Positions 47,353 to 59,851 of a DNA stretch of 64,000 bases are shown here, in pieces. How positions within the stretch are numbered: position 1 is the first letter of the stretch; each line of letters opens with the position of its first letter. The stretch comes from Dietzia massiliensis. GTDB taxonomy: Bacteria; Actinomycetota; Actinomycetes; Mycobacteriales; Mycobacteriaceae. Location: positions 19,340-83,339 of the forward strand of contig NZ_JAHBAV010000007.1 in the NCBI RefSeq assembly GCF_018390595.1, in the 5' to 3' direction. Below the pieces are notes generated by a model. It saw nothing but the letters and a program-made list of their open reading frames with translations, was not told where the DNA came from and did not search any database. Both the position numbers and the translations under genes were made by a program.

Positions 47353-48984
47353 ATGACAGCGAACTCCGGACTCGACACCGCGCTGACCCCGCTGAGCTTC
47401 CTGGAGAAGGCCGCGCGCGTCTCGCCCGACGCGACCGCGGTGGTGGACGGCCCGCGGCGCCAGACCTACGCCGAGTTCGCCGACCGGGCTACCAGACTTG
47501 CCTCGCTGCTGAAGATGCGCGGCGTCGCGCGCGGCGACCGCGTCGGCGTCCTCGCCCCCAACTCCGCGGAGGCCCTGCTCGCCCAGTTCGCCGTCCCGCT
47601 GGCCGGCGGAGCCGTGGTCGCACTCAACACCCGTCTGGCCCCGGCCGAGATCGCCTACATCGTCGACCACGCCGGCATCGAGGTGCTCATCGCCGACGCC
47701 GACCTGCTCGCCGGCCTGGGCGACGAGGTCCCCGACGCGCTGCGGCTGCTCCTCGTCGCGCCCGACGCCGACGGCACGCAGCCCGACGCGTCCCGCTTCG
47801 GCCCGCGTGCCGAGGCCCTCGAGGAGGGCCTCGCGAACGCCTCGCCGCAGCCCGTGCCGTGGACCGTCGCCGACGAGGACTCCGTCATCGCCGTCAACTA
47901 CACCTCCGGCACGACCGGTCGCCCCAAGGGCGTCATGTACACCCACCGCGGCGCCTACCTCAACGCGCTCGGCGAGATCATCACCCAGGACCTCGACGCC
48001 GACTCGCGGTACCTGTGGACCCTGCCGATGTTCCACTGCAACGGCTGGTGCACCACCTGGGCGCTGACCGGTGCGCGGGGCACCCACGTGTGTCTGCGCG
48101 CCGTCCGCGGGGAGGACATCTGGAGACTGTTCGACGACGAGGGGATCAACCGCCTCGCCGGTGCCCCCGCCGTGTTGAGCACCATCGCGGACGACCCGGC
48201 CGCCCGGCCGATCGAGGGGATCCGCATGATCACCGCCGGGGCGCCGCCCTCGCCGACCATCCTGCGCCGCTTCGAGGAGCTCGGGATCGACGTCACCCAG
48301 GTGTACGGCCTCACCGAGACCTACGGCCCCTTCACCGTGTGCACCCCGCAGCCCGGCTGGGCCGATCTCGACCCCGACGAGCGTGCCGGCCTCAAGTCCC
48401 GCCAGGGCGTCGCGATGATCCACGCCGACACCGTGCGCGTGGTCGAGCGGACCTCGCCCGGGGAGACCCGTCTGATCGACGTGCCCGCCGACGGCGTGAC
48501 GATGGGCGAGGTCGTGATGACCGGCAACGGCGTCATGAAGGGCTACTTCAACGACCCCGAGGCCACCGCCGCCGCGTTCGCCGGGGGCTGGTTCCACTCA
48601 GGTGACCTCGGCGTGATGCACCCCGACGGATACGTGCAGCTGCTCGACCGCGCCAAGGACGTGGTGGTCTCCGGCGGCGAGAACATCTCCACGATCGAGG
48701 TCGAGCAGGCGATCGTCTCCCACCCCGACGTCGTGGACTGCGCCGTGGTGTCCATGCCCGACGAGAAGTGGGGCGAGCGGCCCAAGGCCTACGTGGTGGT
48801 GCGGCCGGGGTCGCAGCTCGACGAGGCCGGCGTGATCGAGCACTGCCGCACGAAGATCGCCCGATACAAGGTCCCCGGCGCGGTGGAGCTCACCGAGGCG
48901 CTGCCCCGGACGTCCACCGGCAAGGTGCGCAAGAACGAACTGCGCGACGCCGCGTGGGCGGGCTGGGAGAAGCGGATCAACTGA
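47353..48984 (+). CDS. fatty-acyl-CoA synthetase (AMP-dependent ligase)
   Basis: A 543-residue ANL enzyme. The P-loop is NYTSGTTGRPKGVMYTHRG, then YGLTETYGP, GWFHSGDLGV and the catalytic lysine region RTSTGKVRKNELR. The layout resembles medium-chain acyl-CoA ligases and AlkK. The ATG at 47353 has AAGGCGG 8 nt upstream; a GTG at 47284 would add 23 residues rich in Ala and Pro. It precedes etfBA by 129 bp, so activation and electron transfer for beta-oxidation may be linked, though a promoter seems to separate them. Confidence 0.93.
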   Translation: MTANSGLDTALTPLSFLEKAARVSPDATAVVDGPRRQTYAEFADRATRLASLLKMRGVARGDRVGVLAPNSAEALLAQFAVPLAGGAVVALNTRLAPAEIAYIVDHAGIEVLIADADLLAGLGDEVPDALRLLLVAPDADGTQPDASRFGPRAEALEEGLANASPQPVPWTVADEDSVIAVNYTSGTTGRPKGVMYTHRGAYLNALGEIITQDLDADSRYLWTLPMFHCNGWCTTWALTGARGTHVCLRAVRGEDIWRLFDDEGINRLAGAPAVLSTIADDPAARPIEGIRMITAGAPPSPTILRRFEELGIDVTQVYGLTETYGPFTVCTPQPGWADLDPDERAGLKSRQGVAMIHADTVRVVERTSPGETRLIDVPADGVTMGEVVMTGNGVMKGYFNDPEATAAAFAGGWFHSGDLGVMHPDGYVQLLDRAKDVVVSGGENISTIEVEQAIVSHPDVVDCAVVSMPDEKWGERPKAYVVVRPGSQLDEAGVIEHCRTKIARYKVPGAVELTEALPRTSTGKVRKNELRDAAWAGWEKRIN

Positions 48985-49113
48985 GGCGGGCGAACCCGGC
49001 CCCGCCACCGTGGTGCCGGTGCCGTTATTGTGTCAGGTAGGACCACAATCCGGTGCGCCCGGTCATGACGGGGGCGCACCCCGCCCCGACTCGCAGGAGG
49101 TCGACGCAGGCCC

Positions 49114-49899
49114 ATGACGAACATCGTCGTACTGATCAAGCAGGTTCCCGACACCTATTCCGAGCGCAAGCTCTCGGACGGGGACTACACCCTGGACCGC
49201 GAGGCCGCGGACGCGGTCCTGGACGAGATCAACGAGAAGGCCGTCGAGCAGGCGCTCCAGATCAAGGAGGCCAACGGCGGCGAGGTAACCGTCCTGTGCG
49301 CCGGACCGGATCGCGCCACCGAGGCCATCCGCAAGGCCCTGTCGATGGGTGCCGACAAGGCGGTCCACCTCAACGACGAGGGCCTCCACGGTTCCGACGT
49401 CGTCCAGACCGCGTGGGCCCTGGCCAACGTGCTGGGCACCATCGAGGGCACCGAGCTGGTCATCGCCGGCAACGAGGCCACCGACGGCCGCATGGGTGCC
49501 GTCCCGGCCATCCTCGCCGAGTACCTGGGCCTGCCCCAGCTCACCCACATGCGCACCCTCGAGATCGCCGACGGCGTGGCCCGGGGCGAGCGCGAGACCG
49601 ACGAGGGCATCTTCGAGGTCGAGGCCTCCCTTCCGTGCGTCGTGTCGGTCGGCGAGAAGATCAACGAGCCGCGGTTCCCGTCCTTCAAGGGCATCATGGC
49701 CGCCAAGAAGAAGCCGGTCGAGGTCCTCACCCTGGCCGACGCGAACGTCGAGGCCGGCCAGGTCGGCAAGGACAACGCCGCGTCGACCGTGACCTCCTCC
49801 GCCCCCAAGCCGCCGCGTGCGGCCGGTGAGAAGGTCGTCGACGAGGGCGAGGGCGGCAACGACATCGCCAAGTACCTCGTGGCGCAGAAGCTCATCTGA
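49114..49899 (+). CDS. etfB: electron transfer flavoprotein subunit beta
   Basis: A 261-residue subunit that binds AMP and helps pass electrons from acyl-CoA dehydrogenases to the quinone pool. Typical segments are IVVLIKQVPDTYSERKL, LCAGPDRATEAIRKALSMGADK and the recognition-loop region LAEYLGLPQLTHM. It corresponds to fixA (Rv3029c). The 5' leader contains an 8-bp hairpin (49053-49060 with 49072-49079). The etfA gene begins 52 nt downstream. Confidence 0.96.
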   Translation: MTNIVVLIKQVPDTYSERKLSDGDYTLDREAADAVLDEINEKAVEQALQIKEANGGEVTVLCAGPDRATEAIRKALSMGADKAVHLNDEGLHGSDVVQTAWALANVLGTIEGTELVIAGNEATDGRMGAVPAILAEYLGLPQLTHMRTLEIADGVARGERETDEGIFEVEASLPCVVSVGEKINEPRFPSFKGIMAAKKKPVEVLTLADANVEAGQVGKDNAASTVTSSAPKPPRAAGEKVVDEGEGGNDIAKYLVAQKLI

Positions 49900-49951
49900 C
49901 GCGAGCTCACCCCGACCGACTCATCACAGTCTTTTTCAAGGAGAACCCACC

Positions 49952-50902
49952 ATGGCTGAAGTCCTCGTCGCGGTCGAGCACGTCGACGGCGAACTCAAGA
50001 AGGTCACCAACGAGCTGCTGACCGCCGCCCGCGCGCTCGGCGAGCCGTCCGCCGTCGTGTTCGGCGAGACCGGCACCGCCGCCGCGCTCACCGACGCCCT
50101 CAAGGAGGCCGGCGCGGAGAAGATCTACGTCGCCGAGGGCGACGCGGTGCAGAACTACCTCGTCACCCCCAAGGTCGACGTCCTGGCCGGCCTCGCCGAG
50201 CAGGGCGCCGCCGCGATCGTCCTGGCCGCCACGTTCGAGGGCAAGGAGGTCGCGGGCCGTCTCGCGGCCCGCACCGGCTCGGGCGTCCTCACCGACGTCA
50301 TCGAGATCCGCGAGGACGGCTCCGCCGTCCACTCGATCTTCGGTGGCGCCTACACCGTCGAGGCCACCGTCTCCGGCGACACCCCGATCTACACGGTCCG
50401 TCCCGGCTCCGTCGAGGCGTCCCCGGCCGCGGGCGCGGGCGAGGTCGTCGAGGTCCAGGTCCCCGAGCCCGAGAACGCCGCGAAGATCACCTCGCGCAAC
50501 CCGATCGTCGGTGGCGACCGCCCCGAGCTCACCGAGGCGACCGTCGTCGTCTCCGGTGGCCGCGGTGTCGGCTCGGCCGAGAAGTTCGAGGAGGTCGTCG
50601 AGCCGCTCGCCGATTCCCTCAAGGGTGCGGTCGGCGCCTCCCGCGCCGCCGTCGACTCGGGCTACTACCCGGGCCAGTTCCAGGTCGGCCAGACCGGCAA
50701 GACCGTGTCGCCGCAGCTGTACATCGCCCTGGGCATCTCCGGCGCCATCCAGCACCGCGCCGGCATGCAGACGTCCAAGACGATCGTCGCGGTGAACAAG
50801 GACGAGGAGGCCCCGATCTTCGAGATCGCGGACTACGGCATCGTCGGCGACCTGTTCAACGTCGCCCCGCAGCTCACCGAGGCCATCAACGCCCGCAAGT
50901 GA
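49952..50902 (+). CDS. etfA: electron transfer flavoprotein subunit alpha
   Basis: A 316-residue subunit that holds the FAD. The C-terminal FAD domain has [34 protein letters not shown], and the GISGAIQH motif. The ATG has AAGGAGAA 7-14 nt before it. A strong hairpin follows its stop codon. It corresponds to fixB (Rv3028c). Confidence 0.96.
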   Translation: MAEVLVAVEHVDGELKKVTNELLTAARALGEPSAVVFGETGTAAALTDALKEAGAEKIYVAEGDAVQNYLVTPKVDVLAGLAEQGAAAIVLAATFEGKEVAGRLAARTGSGVLTDVIEIREDGSAVHSIFGGAYTVEATVSGDTPIYTVRPGSVEASPAAGAGEVVEVQVPEPENAAKITSRNPIVGGDRPELTEATVVVSGGRGVGSAEKFEEVVEPLADSLKGAVGASRAAVDSGYYPGQFQVGQTGKTVSPQLYIALGISGAIQHRAGMQTSKTIVAVNKDEEAPIFEIADYGIVGDLFNVAPQLTEAINARK

Positions 50903-50933
50903 GCCCCGCACACCGTGTCTGACGGACGCGACC

Positions 50934-50966
50934 CGGACCCCGGCACCCCTGCGGTGCCGGGGTCCG
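50934..50966 (+). terminator. 14-bp stem terminator after etfA
   Basis: A perfect 14-bp stem (50934-50947 with 50953-50966) has a 5-nt loop. No U-tract follows, so it is a stem-only terminator. It ends 14 nt before the -10 box of the next gene. Confidence 0.65.
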
Positions 50967-50995
50967 GCGCATCCGGGCGTATCCTTGCCTGCGAT

Positions 50996-52192
50996 ATGCC
51001 CACCTTGCGCCCCGTGCACTATCTGGACCACGCCGCGACCACCCCGATGCGTCCGGCGGCCGTCGCCGCCTACGCCGAGGCGGCCTCGGTGGTCGGCAAC
51101 GCCTCCTCGCTCCACGGCTCCGGTCGCCGCGCGCGGCGACGCGTCGAGGAGGCCCGCGAGTCGCTCGCCCACCACCTCGGGTGTCGCCCCTCGGAGGTGG
51201 TGTTCACCTCCGGCGGCACCGAGTCCGACAACCTCGCGATCCTCGGCCAGGCTGCCGCTCACGACGGCGATCTCGTCGCCGTCGGCGCCACCGAGCACCA
51301 CTCCGTGCTCGACGCCGCCGCCCATCTGGCGACCGGGCGCGGGGGAGAAAAGGAGATCCGGCTGCTGCCCGTCGACGCACACGGCGCCGTCGTTCCCGAC
51401 ACCGTCCGCGAGCTCGCCGAGGAGGCCGGCCCCCGCCTCGCGCTCGTCGCGACGATGCTGGCCAACAACGAGATCGGCACCCTCGGGGACGTCTCGGCGG
51501 TCGCCGGGCACGCCCGCGCGGTCGGCGCCGCGGTCCACACCGACGCCGTCCAGGCCGTGGGGCACGTGCCGGTGGACTTCGCCGCCCTCGGCGTCACCTC
51601 TCTGAGCCTGTCCGCCCACAAGTTCGGGGGCCCGCTCGGGGTGGGCGCCCTGATCCTCGACCGGGGCGCCGAATGCGTTCCGATCGGCTTCGGCGGCGGG
51701 CAGGAGCGCGATCTGCGCTCCGGGTCGGTGGACGTCCCCGGTGTCGTCGCCATGGCCGTGGCACTCGACGAGGCCGTCCGCGAGATGGAGGCCGAGACGC
51801 GGCGGCTGACCGCGCTGCGGGACCGGCTGATCGACGGCGTGCTCGCCGCGGTCCCCGGTGCTATCGCCAACGGGGGCGGCGAGCGCCTCCCGGGGATCGC
51901 CAACATCACCTTCCCCGGATGCTCCGGGGAGTCGCTCATCCTCCTGTTGGACGCCGCCGGGATCGAGTGCTCGACCGGCTCCGCGTGCACCGCCGGGGTC
52001 GCCGAGCCCAGTCACGTCCTGCTCGCCCTCGGCGCCGACGACGCCTCGGCTCGGAGCAGCCTGCGGCTCAGCCTGGGGTACACGACCACCGAGGCCGACA
52101 TCGACGCCGCTATCGCCGCCCTGGGCCCCGCCGCCGACCGCGCCCGCGTCGCGGGCCTCGGCCTGGCCCGCGCCGGGGTGAGCGCATCATGA
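50996..52192 (+). CDS. cysteine desulfurase (IscS/NifS family)
   Basis: A 398-residue PLP enzyme that takes sulfur from cysteine for tRNA thiolation and Fe-S clusters. The N-terminal motif is [12 protein letters not shown], the PLP lysine is in [12 protein letters not shown], and the active cysteine is in [13 protein letters not shown] 50996 is chosen because the family starts at this YLDHAATTP segment and because an upstream start would place the etfA terminator hairpin inside the coding region. TATCCT (50980-50985) is the likely -10 box, giving a leader of only a few bases. It overlaps mnmA by 4 nt, which suggests it supplies the sulfur for that enzyme. Confidence 0.94.
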   Translation: MPTLRPVHYLDHAATTPMRPAAVAAYAEAASVVGNASSLHGSGRRARRRVEEARESLAHHLGCRPSEVVFTSGGTESDNLAILGQAAAHDGDLVAVGATEHHSVLDAAAHLATGRGGEKEIRLLPVDAHGAVVPDTVRELAEEAGPRLALVATMLANNEIGTLGDVSAVAGHARAVGAAVHTDAVQAVGHVPVDFAALGVTSLSLSAHKFGGPLGVGALILDRGAECVPIGFGGGQERDLRSGSVDVPGVVAMAVALDEAVREMEAETRRLTALRDRLIDGVLAAVPGAIANGGGERLPGIANITFPGCSGESLILLLDAAGIECSTGSACTAGVAEPSHVLLALGADDASARSSLRLSLGYTTTEADIDAAIAALGPAADRARVAGLGLARAGVSAS

Positions 52193-53319
52193 GAGTGCTC
52201 GCCGCGATGAGCGGGGGAGTGGACTCCGCCGTGGCCGCCGCCCGAGCCGTTGCCGCCGGCCACGAGGTCGTGGGCGTGCACCTGGCCCTCAGCAGCGATC
52301 CGGCGACCCTGCGGACCGGATCCCGGGGCTGCTGCTCGCGCGAGGACGCCGGAGACGCACGCCGCGTCGCCGACCTGCTGGGGATCCCCTTCTACGTCTG
52401 GGACTTCGCCGAGCGGTTCCGGGCCGACGTCATCGACGACTTCGTCGAGTCCTATGCCCGCGGGGAGACGCCCAACCCGTGCCTGCGCTGCAACGAGCGA
52501 ATCAAGTTCGAGGCGCTGCTCGAGCGCGGCATGGCGCTCGGGTTCGACGCCGTCGCGACCGGACACTACGCCCGGCTGTCGACCGAGGAGCTCCCCGACG
52601 GCTCCCGCCGACCCGTCCTGCGCCGGGCGGTCGACGCGGCCAAGGACCAGTCCTACGTCCTCGGCGTGCTCACCCCCGAGCAGCTCGCCCACTCGATGTT
52701 CCCGCTGGGGGACTCGCTCAAGTCGCAGGTCCGCGCCGAGGCGGAGGCGGCGGGCCTGCCGGTGGCCACCAAGCCCGACAGCCACGACATCTGCTTCATC
52801 CCGTCCGGCGACACGCGCGCGTTCCTCGGGGCCCGCATCGGGGTGCGTCCCGGCGCGGTCGTCGACGCCGACACCGGTGACGAGCTCGGCCGCCACGACG
52901 GGATCCACGGGTTCACCATCGGCCAGCGCAAGGGGCTCGGCGTGCAGGGGCCCGCGGCCGACGGCCGCCCCCGGTACGTCACCGCGATCGACGCCGACAG
53001 CGGCACGGTTACCGTCGGCGGTGCCGCTCACCTGCTGTCCGTCGCCATGACGGCCACCTCGCCGTACTGGCTGGTCGACGACGACATCCGCGAGACCGAC
53101 TGCCACGTCCAGATCCGCGCGCACGGCGAGGCCACCCCGGCCCACGTCCGGCGCATCGGGGACGGAGCGGACGCCACTCTCGAGATCACCCTGCACGAGC
53201 CGGTCCGCGGGGTCGCGCCCGGGCAGGCCGCCGTTTTGTACCGCTCCGAGCCCGACGGCGACCGCGTCCTGGGCAGCGGCACCATCTCCGCCTCCCGCCC
53301 GGCGACGGAGGCGGTGTGA
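52189..53319 (+). CDS. mnmA: tRNA-specific 2-thiouridylase
   Basis: A 376-residue enzyme that thiolates U34 of tRNA for Lys, Glu and Gln. The ATP motif is SGGVDSAV (8-15), the first catalytic cysteine is in [12 protein letters not shown], and the second is in [15 protein letters not shown]. The PP-loop, central and C-terminal beta-barrel domains are all present at normal length. It overlaps both the desulfurase gene and the next gene by 4 nt. Confidence 0.96.
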   Translation: MRVLAAMSGGVDSAVAAARAVAAGHEVVGVHLALSSDPATLRTGSRGCCSREDAGDARRVADLLGIPFYVWDFAERFRADVIDDFVESYARGETPNPCLRCNERIKFEALLERGMALGFDAVATGHYARLSTEELPDGSRRPVLRRAVDAAKDQSYVLGVLTPEQLAHSMFPLGDSLKSQVRAEAEAAGLPVATKPDSHDICFIPSGDTRAFLGARIGVRPGAVVDADTGDELGRHDGIHGFTIGQRKGLGVQGPAADGRPRYVTAIDADSGTVTVGGAAHLLSVAMTATSPYWLVDDDIRETDCHVQIRAHGEATPAHVRRIGDGADATLEITLHEPVRGVAPGQAAVLYRSEPDGDRVLGSGTISASRPATEAV

Positions 53320-54404
53320 CGCCGGAGGCGGGCCCCGCTCCGTCCAGCACCGGGCCCGGCCCGATGCCCGGCACCGATCCCCGCGAGGCGGCCCGCGTCG
53401 TGATGGGGGAGTGCCACTCCCTGCCGTTCCTGCCGGAGCTGCCGGACCGGGGCCCCGGCGCGGACGCGATCGGCCGCACCCTCGCGACGCTCGCCGACCT
53501 GCCCACGGACGTCACCCCGCGCGGGTGGCGACTCGCGGATTCGCCGGGTCGTCTCGCCCGGCGGGCCGCAGACCACCTCGACCGGGACGGCGACGCCCTC
53601 GAGGAGGCCGACGAGCTGGCGAGGGACCCCGAGGAGGTGCCCGAGCCCGCCCGTCGTCGGCTCCAGGTGCGGATCGTGGGCCCGTGGTCGCTCGCGGCGC
53701 AGGTGGAACTGCCCGGCGGGATGCCGGTCCTGTCCGACCGCGGTGCCCGACGCGACCTGGCGGCCTCCCTCGGCGAGGGCGCGGGAGCCCTCGCCGCGCG
53801 GCTCGCGGGCCGACTGCGCGCGGGCGCCCGCGTCCTGCTCGACGAGCCACTGCTCTGGAAGGTGGCCGCCGGGACGGTGCAGTCCCCCAGCCGTCTCGAC
53901 CCGATCGCGGCCGTCCCCGCGGACCAGCTCGCCCTGTCGCTGTGCCGCTTCGGGGACGCCCTGCGCCGCGCCGGCGCCGCCGAGGTCATGGTGCGTGTCC
54001 CCGTGACATCGGACCCCGGCGCTCCGCCGGTCTGGTCCGTCATCGCCGAGCCGCCCCGGGGCGAGACGCCTCTCGACGGCGCGTGCCTAGCCGCCTCACC
54101 GCTGTACTCCGCGCGGTCACACGCCGCCCTGGACGCCGCCGGCACCCTGCTGGGGGATGGCCGCACCCTCCAGTTGGAGGGTCTGCCCGGTGCCGGCGGA
54201 CCGCCGCTGACATCCACCGAGGCCGAACGGCCCGCAGCGGAGTTGTTGGCACTGCTCGACCGGCTCGGGGCGCCAGCCCACTCGGGCCTGCCCTTAATCG
54301 TGCTCACGCCGACGGCTGACGAGGTCGTCGCCGCGTCCGTGGCCGCCGCGGCACTCCGCGGAGCCAGACTCGTCGCGGACACCGCTCCCCGCATGGCCGA
54401 GTGA
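53316..54404 (+). CDS. MetE-like (cobalamin-independent methionine synthase-like) protein of unknown function
   Basis: A 362-residue TIM-barrel-like protein similar in layout to the catalytic half of methionine synthase MetE (Rv3015c family). Visible family features are [41 protein letters not shown] and a terminal Ala-rich helix. The zinc-binding His/Cys residues of MetE are not evident (only one Cys lies near a strand, in [10 protein letters not shown]), so methyl transfer to homocysteine is doubtful. It overlaps mnmA (GTGA) and stands in the same operon. The function is unknown. Confidence 0.8.
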   Translation: MTPEAGPAPSSTGPGPMPGTDPREAARVVMGECHSLPFLPELPDRGPGADAIGRTLATLADLPTDVTPRGWRLADSPGRLARRAADHLDRDGDALEEADELARDPEEVPEPARRRLQVRIVGPWSLAAQVELPGGMPVLSDRGARRDLAASLGEGAGALAARLAGRLRAGARVLLDEPLLWKVAAGTVQSPSRLDPIAAVPADQLALSLCRFGDALRRAGAAEVMVRVPVTSDPGAPPVWSVIAEPPRGETPLDGACLAASPLYSARSHAALDAAGTLLGDGRTLQLEGLPGAGGPPLTSTEAERPAAELLALLDRLGAPAHSGLPLIVLTPTADEVVAASVAAAALRGARLVADTAPRMAE

Positions 54405-54414
54405 CCGACCGGGC

Positions 54415-55110
54415 CTAGACGGTCGCCATCGGCCACAGGGTGTTGACGTCGGACGCGTCCTTCCCGCAGCGTTCGAGGTAGGCGGCGAAGTCCCGCTGGC
54501 GCGCCTCGTGCCACCGGGCCTGCTGCGCGTTGGACTCGCGCCAGTCACAGTCGGACAACTCCTGTTGCGTCCCCAGCATCTTCCACGCCAGGCGCGCGGC
54601 CGCGAGCGCGTCCGCGGCCGCCTCGTGCGCGGCGTCGAGGCGCACCCCGTGCTGACCGCACAGCGCCTCCAACGTGCGCTTGCCCTTGCGGAAGGGATCG
54701 ACGGCACGGTCGACGACATACGGATCGATGACCGGGCCGGCCACCTCGAAGGTCGGGTGCCACCGGCGCAAAATCGTCAGGTCGTAGCACGCGTTGAACA
54801 CCACGAGCGTGCGGCCGTCGCGCCATCCCTGCCGGATGGCCTCCACGGTCTCCGCGATGACCTCCGCGTGGGGCCTACCGTGTTCCCTCGCGTGGGCGGT
54901 GGTGATGCCGTGGACAGCGGTCGCTCCCTCGGGGATCTCGATACCGGGATCGGCCAGCCAGTTCCGTTCCCTCTTGCGTGGCCCGTCGATCTCGATCAGG
55001 GCCGAGGTCACGACGTGGGCCGTGCGCGGGTCGGGGCCGGTCGTCTCGAGGTCGAAAGCCAGCAGGCGGTTCCGGTCGATGGAAACGGGGAGCGTGATGT
55101 CGTTGGTCAT
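54415..55110 (-). CDS. DEDDh-family 3'-5' exonuclease (DnaQ-like)
   Basis: A 231-residue exonuclease. Motif I is LLAFDLETTGPDP, motif II is FNACYDLTIL, and motif III is HEAAADALAAARLAW, giving the D-E-D-D-h set. Stand-alone proteins of this type resemble the proofreading epsilon subunit or RNase T-like enzymes; the substrate (DNA or RNA) is not known. ATG 55110 starts at MTNDITLPVSIDRNRLL; the frame remains open far upstream, but that part is antisense to ligA. It is divergent to ligA by 69 bp and convergent with the MetE-like gene. Confidence 0.9.
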   Translation of the reverse strand: MTNDITLPVSIDRNRLLAFDLETTGPDPRTAHVVTSALIEIDGPRKRERNWLADPGIEIPEGATAVHGITTAHAREHGRPHAEVIAETVEAIRQGWRDGRTLVVFNACYDLTILRRWHPTFEVAGPVIDPYVVDRAVDPFRKGKRTLEALCGQHGVRLDAAHEAAADALAAARLAWKMLGTQQELSDCDWRESNAQQARWHEARQRDFAAYLERCGKDASDVNTLWPMATV

Positions 55111-55167
55111 GGGCTCACCGTAGGCCAGCGCTCCGACACCGCGGAGGCGTCGCGGCCGCGTGCGACA

Positions 55168-57360
<2,193 letters not shown>

Positions 57361-57369
57361 CGACGCGCC

Positions 57370-58023
57370 TCAGCCGGCGTGCAGCGAGCGCAGAATCCCC
57401 GTGAGGTAGCCGAGACGGGCGATCTCCGACGGCCGGAACGACGGGCCGCCGGGCCGACCGACCACCAGGACGTGCCCGGCGTTCAGGGGCGCCGCCGCCA
57501 GCGCGGTGTCCATCGCCGTCCATTCGGCCGGGACCTCGTCGTCGTCATCCAGTGCGGTGACGCGAGCCAGGCCGCAGACGACGGGGACCTCGCCCCCCTC
57601 CCACATCGGCGCGGACTCCCCGCGCGCCACCAGCCGACACGTCGCGTCGCCGGTCACCTCCAGCACCAGCGCCCAGCCGACGCGCAGCGCGGCGGGGATC
57701 TCGTCGGCGAGCATCTGCGCGGCCCCGGCGCCCGCCCCGGCGACCGCGTCGATCAGCTCGAGCTCGCGATGGGCGTCGAGGATCCCGCCGAACGGACGCA
57801 GGGAGTCCACGACCACGCCGTCGAGCCGCTCGGCCGCCGTGATGAGGGTGTCGGGGAAGGTGCCGTGGGGGACGTCCACGACGATGTCGTCGACCGCGAC
57901 ACCGTCGAAACGGTCCACGACGTCGAGGCTGACGATGTCCGCGTCAACGGTTCCCAGGGCCACCGCGAGGGAGCCGAGGCTGCCCGGTCGGTCGGGCAAC
58001 ATGACGCGGAGGAGATAAGACAT
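57370..58023 (-). CDS. ACT-domain protein
   Basis: A 217-residue protein with an N-terminal ACT domain ([22 protein letters not shown]) and a second, GAF-like half. ACT domains bind amino acids and regulate enzymes; the ligand here is unknown. It matches Rv3013 in size and place. Start ATG 58023 follows CACAAT at a 7-nt distance; an ATG at 58032 is an alternative. It is convergent with ligA, 9 bp away, and divergent from gatC. Confidence 0.85.
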   Translation of the reverse strand: MSYLLRVMLPDRPGSLGSLAVALGTVDADIVSLDVVDRFDGVAVDDIVVDVPHGTFPDTLITAAERLDGVVVDSLRPFGGILDAHRELELIDAVAGAGAGAAQMLADEIPAALRVGWALVLEVTGDATCRLVARGESAPMWEGGEVPVVCGLARVTALDDDDEVPAEWTAMDTALAAAPLNAGHVLVVGRPGGPSFRPSEIARLGYLTGILRSLHAG

Positions 58024-58100
58024 GACGCCCATTGTGCCGCACCCCCGCGGCCTGACTAGGCTGGGCCGGTACCGACCACGCCACGGAAAGGGGCAGGCAC

Positions 58101-58400
58101 GTGACCTCGATCTCACGCGGGGACGTCGCGCATCTGGCCAGGCTCTCCCGCCTGGAACTGAGCGACGCCGAGCTGGATTCGTTCGCACAGCAGCTCACCG
58201 ACATCCTCGACCACGTGCAGGCCGTCTCCGAGGTCGCCGCGGACGACGTCCCGGCGATGAGCCACCCCACCGCGATCACCAACGTGTACCGGGACGACGT
58301 GGTCACCCCGGGACTGACGCCGGAGCAGGCGCTCGACCAGGCCCCGGCCTCCGACGAGCAGCGATTCGAGGTCCCGCAGATCCTGGGAGAGGACGCATGA
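58101..58400 (+). CDS. gatC: Asp-tRNA(Asn)/Glu-tRNA(Gln) amidotransferase subunit C
   Basis: A 99-residue subunit that links GatA and GatB. The N-terminal helix [19 protein letters not shown] and the segment [16 protein letters not shown] are typical. The GTG has GGAAAGGGG upstream. It overlaps gatA (ATGA). Confidence 0.95.
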   Translation: MTSISRGDVAHLARLSRLELSDAELDSFAQQLTDILDHVQAVSEVAADDVPAMSHPTAITNVYRDDVVTPGLTPEQALDQAPASDEQRFEVPQILGEDA

Positions 58401-59851
58401 CCGAGCTCACCACCGCCACCGCCGCAGAGCTGGCGGGCCGGATCGCCGCGCGGGAGGTGTCCTCGGAGGAGGTCACCCGTGCGCACCTGGACCGGATCGA
58501 CGAGGTCGACGGCGAGATCAACGCCTTCCTGCACGTGGGCGCCGACGAGGCCCTCGCGGCGGCCCGGGACGTCGACTCCCGCCTGGCCGCCGGTGAAGAG
58601 CTCGGCCCGCTGGCCGGCGTGCCCATCGCCCTGAAGGACGTCTTCACCACCACCGACGCCCCCACCACGTGCGGTTCCCGGATCCTCGAGGGGTACCGCT
58701 CGCCGTACGACGCGACCGTGACGGGCCGGCTGCGGGAGGCGGGTATCCCGATCCTCGGCAAGACCAACATGGACGAGTTCGCCATGGGGTCCTCCACCGA
58801 GAACTCCGCGTACGGGCCGACCCGCAACCCCTGGGACCCCAGCCGTACGCCGGGCGGCTCGGGCGGCGGTTCCGCCGCGGCGCTCGCGTCCCACCAGGCC
58901 CCGCTCGCCATCGGCACCGACACCGGTGGGTCGATCCGCCAGCCCGCCGCGCTCACCGCGACGGTCGGCGTCAAGCCCACGTACGGCACCGTCTCGCGCT
59001 ACGGCCTCGTGGCCTGCGCCTCCTCGCTCGACCAGGGCGGGCCCTGCGGCCGCACCGTCGAGGACACCGCCCTGCTGCACCAGGTGATCGCCGGGCACGA
59101 CCCGCGCGACTCCACGAGCCTCGATGTGGCGACCCCGGATGTCGTCGGGGCCGCCCGCGAGGGCGCGAAGGGCGACCTGACCGGGCTGCGCGTCGGCGTG
59201 GTCTCGGAGTTCTCGGGGGAGGGCTACCAGCCCGGCGTCGAGGCGTCATTCCGCGCCGCGGTCGACACCCTGCGAGAGCTGGGCGCCGAGATCGTCGAGG
59301 TCTCCTGTCCCAACTTCCGCTACGCCCTGCCCGCCTACTACCTCATCCTCCCGTCCGAGGTCTCCAGCAACCTCGCGCGCTTCGACGCGATGCGCTACGG
59401 CCTGCGGACCGGCGAGGGCTCGGCCGACCAGGTCATGGCCGCGAGTCGCGAGGCCGGCTTCGGGCCGGAGGTCAAGCGCCGCATCATGCTGGGCACCTAC
59501 GCGCTGTCCGCCGGCTACTACGACGCCTTCTACGGCCAGGCGCAGAAGGTGCGCACGCTCATCGCGCGCGACTTCGACGCCGCCTACGAGAAGGTGGACG
59601 TCCTCGTCTCGCCCACCACGCCGACGACCGCGTTCCCGCTGGGGGACAAGGTCGAGGACCCGGTCGCGATGTACCAGTTCGACCTGTGCACGCTGCCGCT
59701 CAACCTCGCCGGGCACTGTGGCATGTCCGTGCCGTCCGGTCTGGTCGACGGTCTGCCCGCGGGCCTGCAGATCATGGCGCCGGCGCTCGCCGACGACCGC
59801 CTCTACCGGGTGGGCGCCGCGTACGAGGCCGCGAGAGGCGCGATAGCGTGA
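58397..59851 (+). CDS. gatA: Asp-tRNA(Asn)/Glu-tRNA(Gln) amidotransferase subunit A
   Basis: A 484-residue amidase that releases ammonia from glutamine for transamidation. The Ser-cisSer-Lys triad lies in [10 protein letters not shown] (Lys) and [15 protein letters not shown] and [12 protein letters not shown] (serines). With GatC and GatB (62.4 kb) it corrects misacylated Glu-tRNA(Gln) and Asp-tRNA(Asn). Its stop codon overlaps the start of an MFS transporter gene. Confidence 0.97.
   Translation: MTELTTATAAELAGRIAAREVSSEEVTRAHLDRIDEVDGEINAFLHVGADEALAAARDVDSRLAAGEELGPLAGVPIALKDVFTTTDAPTTCGSRILEGYRSPYDATVTGRLREAGIPILGKTNMDEFAMGSSTENSAYGPTRNPWDPSRTPGGSGGGSAAALASHQAPLAIGTDTGGSIRQPAALTATVGVKPTYGTVSRYGLVACASSLDQGGPCGRTVEDTALLHQVIAGHDPRDSTSLDVATPDVVGAAREGAKGDLTGLRVGVVSEFSGEGYQPGVEASFRAAVDTLRELGAEIVEVSCPNFRYALPAYYLILPSEVSSNLARFDAMRYGLRTGEGSADQVMAASREAGFGPEVKRRIMLGTYALSAGYYDAFYGQAQKVRTLIARDFDAAYEKVDVLVSPTTPTTAFPLGDKVEDPVAMYQFDLCTLPLNLAGHCGMSVPSGLVDGLPAGLQIMAPALADDRLYRVGAAYEAARGAIA

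Noticed and set aside
49030..49052. Possible third PafBC-type promoter before etfB (GTGTCAGGT)
   Set aside because: The TGTCR core is there, but no TAnnnT box follows after 8 nt, and etfBA has no link with DNA damage.
49053..49079. Hairpin in the etfB leader considered as a riboswitch or attenuator
   Set aside because: Only 8 bp, no conserved riboswitch core, no terminator/antiterminator alternative.
50915..50995. Upstream start for the cysteine desulfurase
   Set aside because: It would translate through the etfA terminator hairpin and adds residues not seen in the family.
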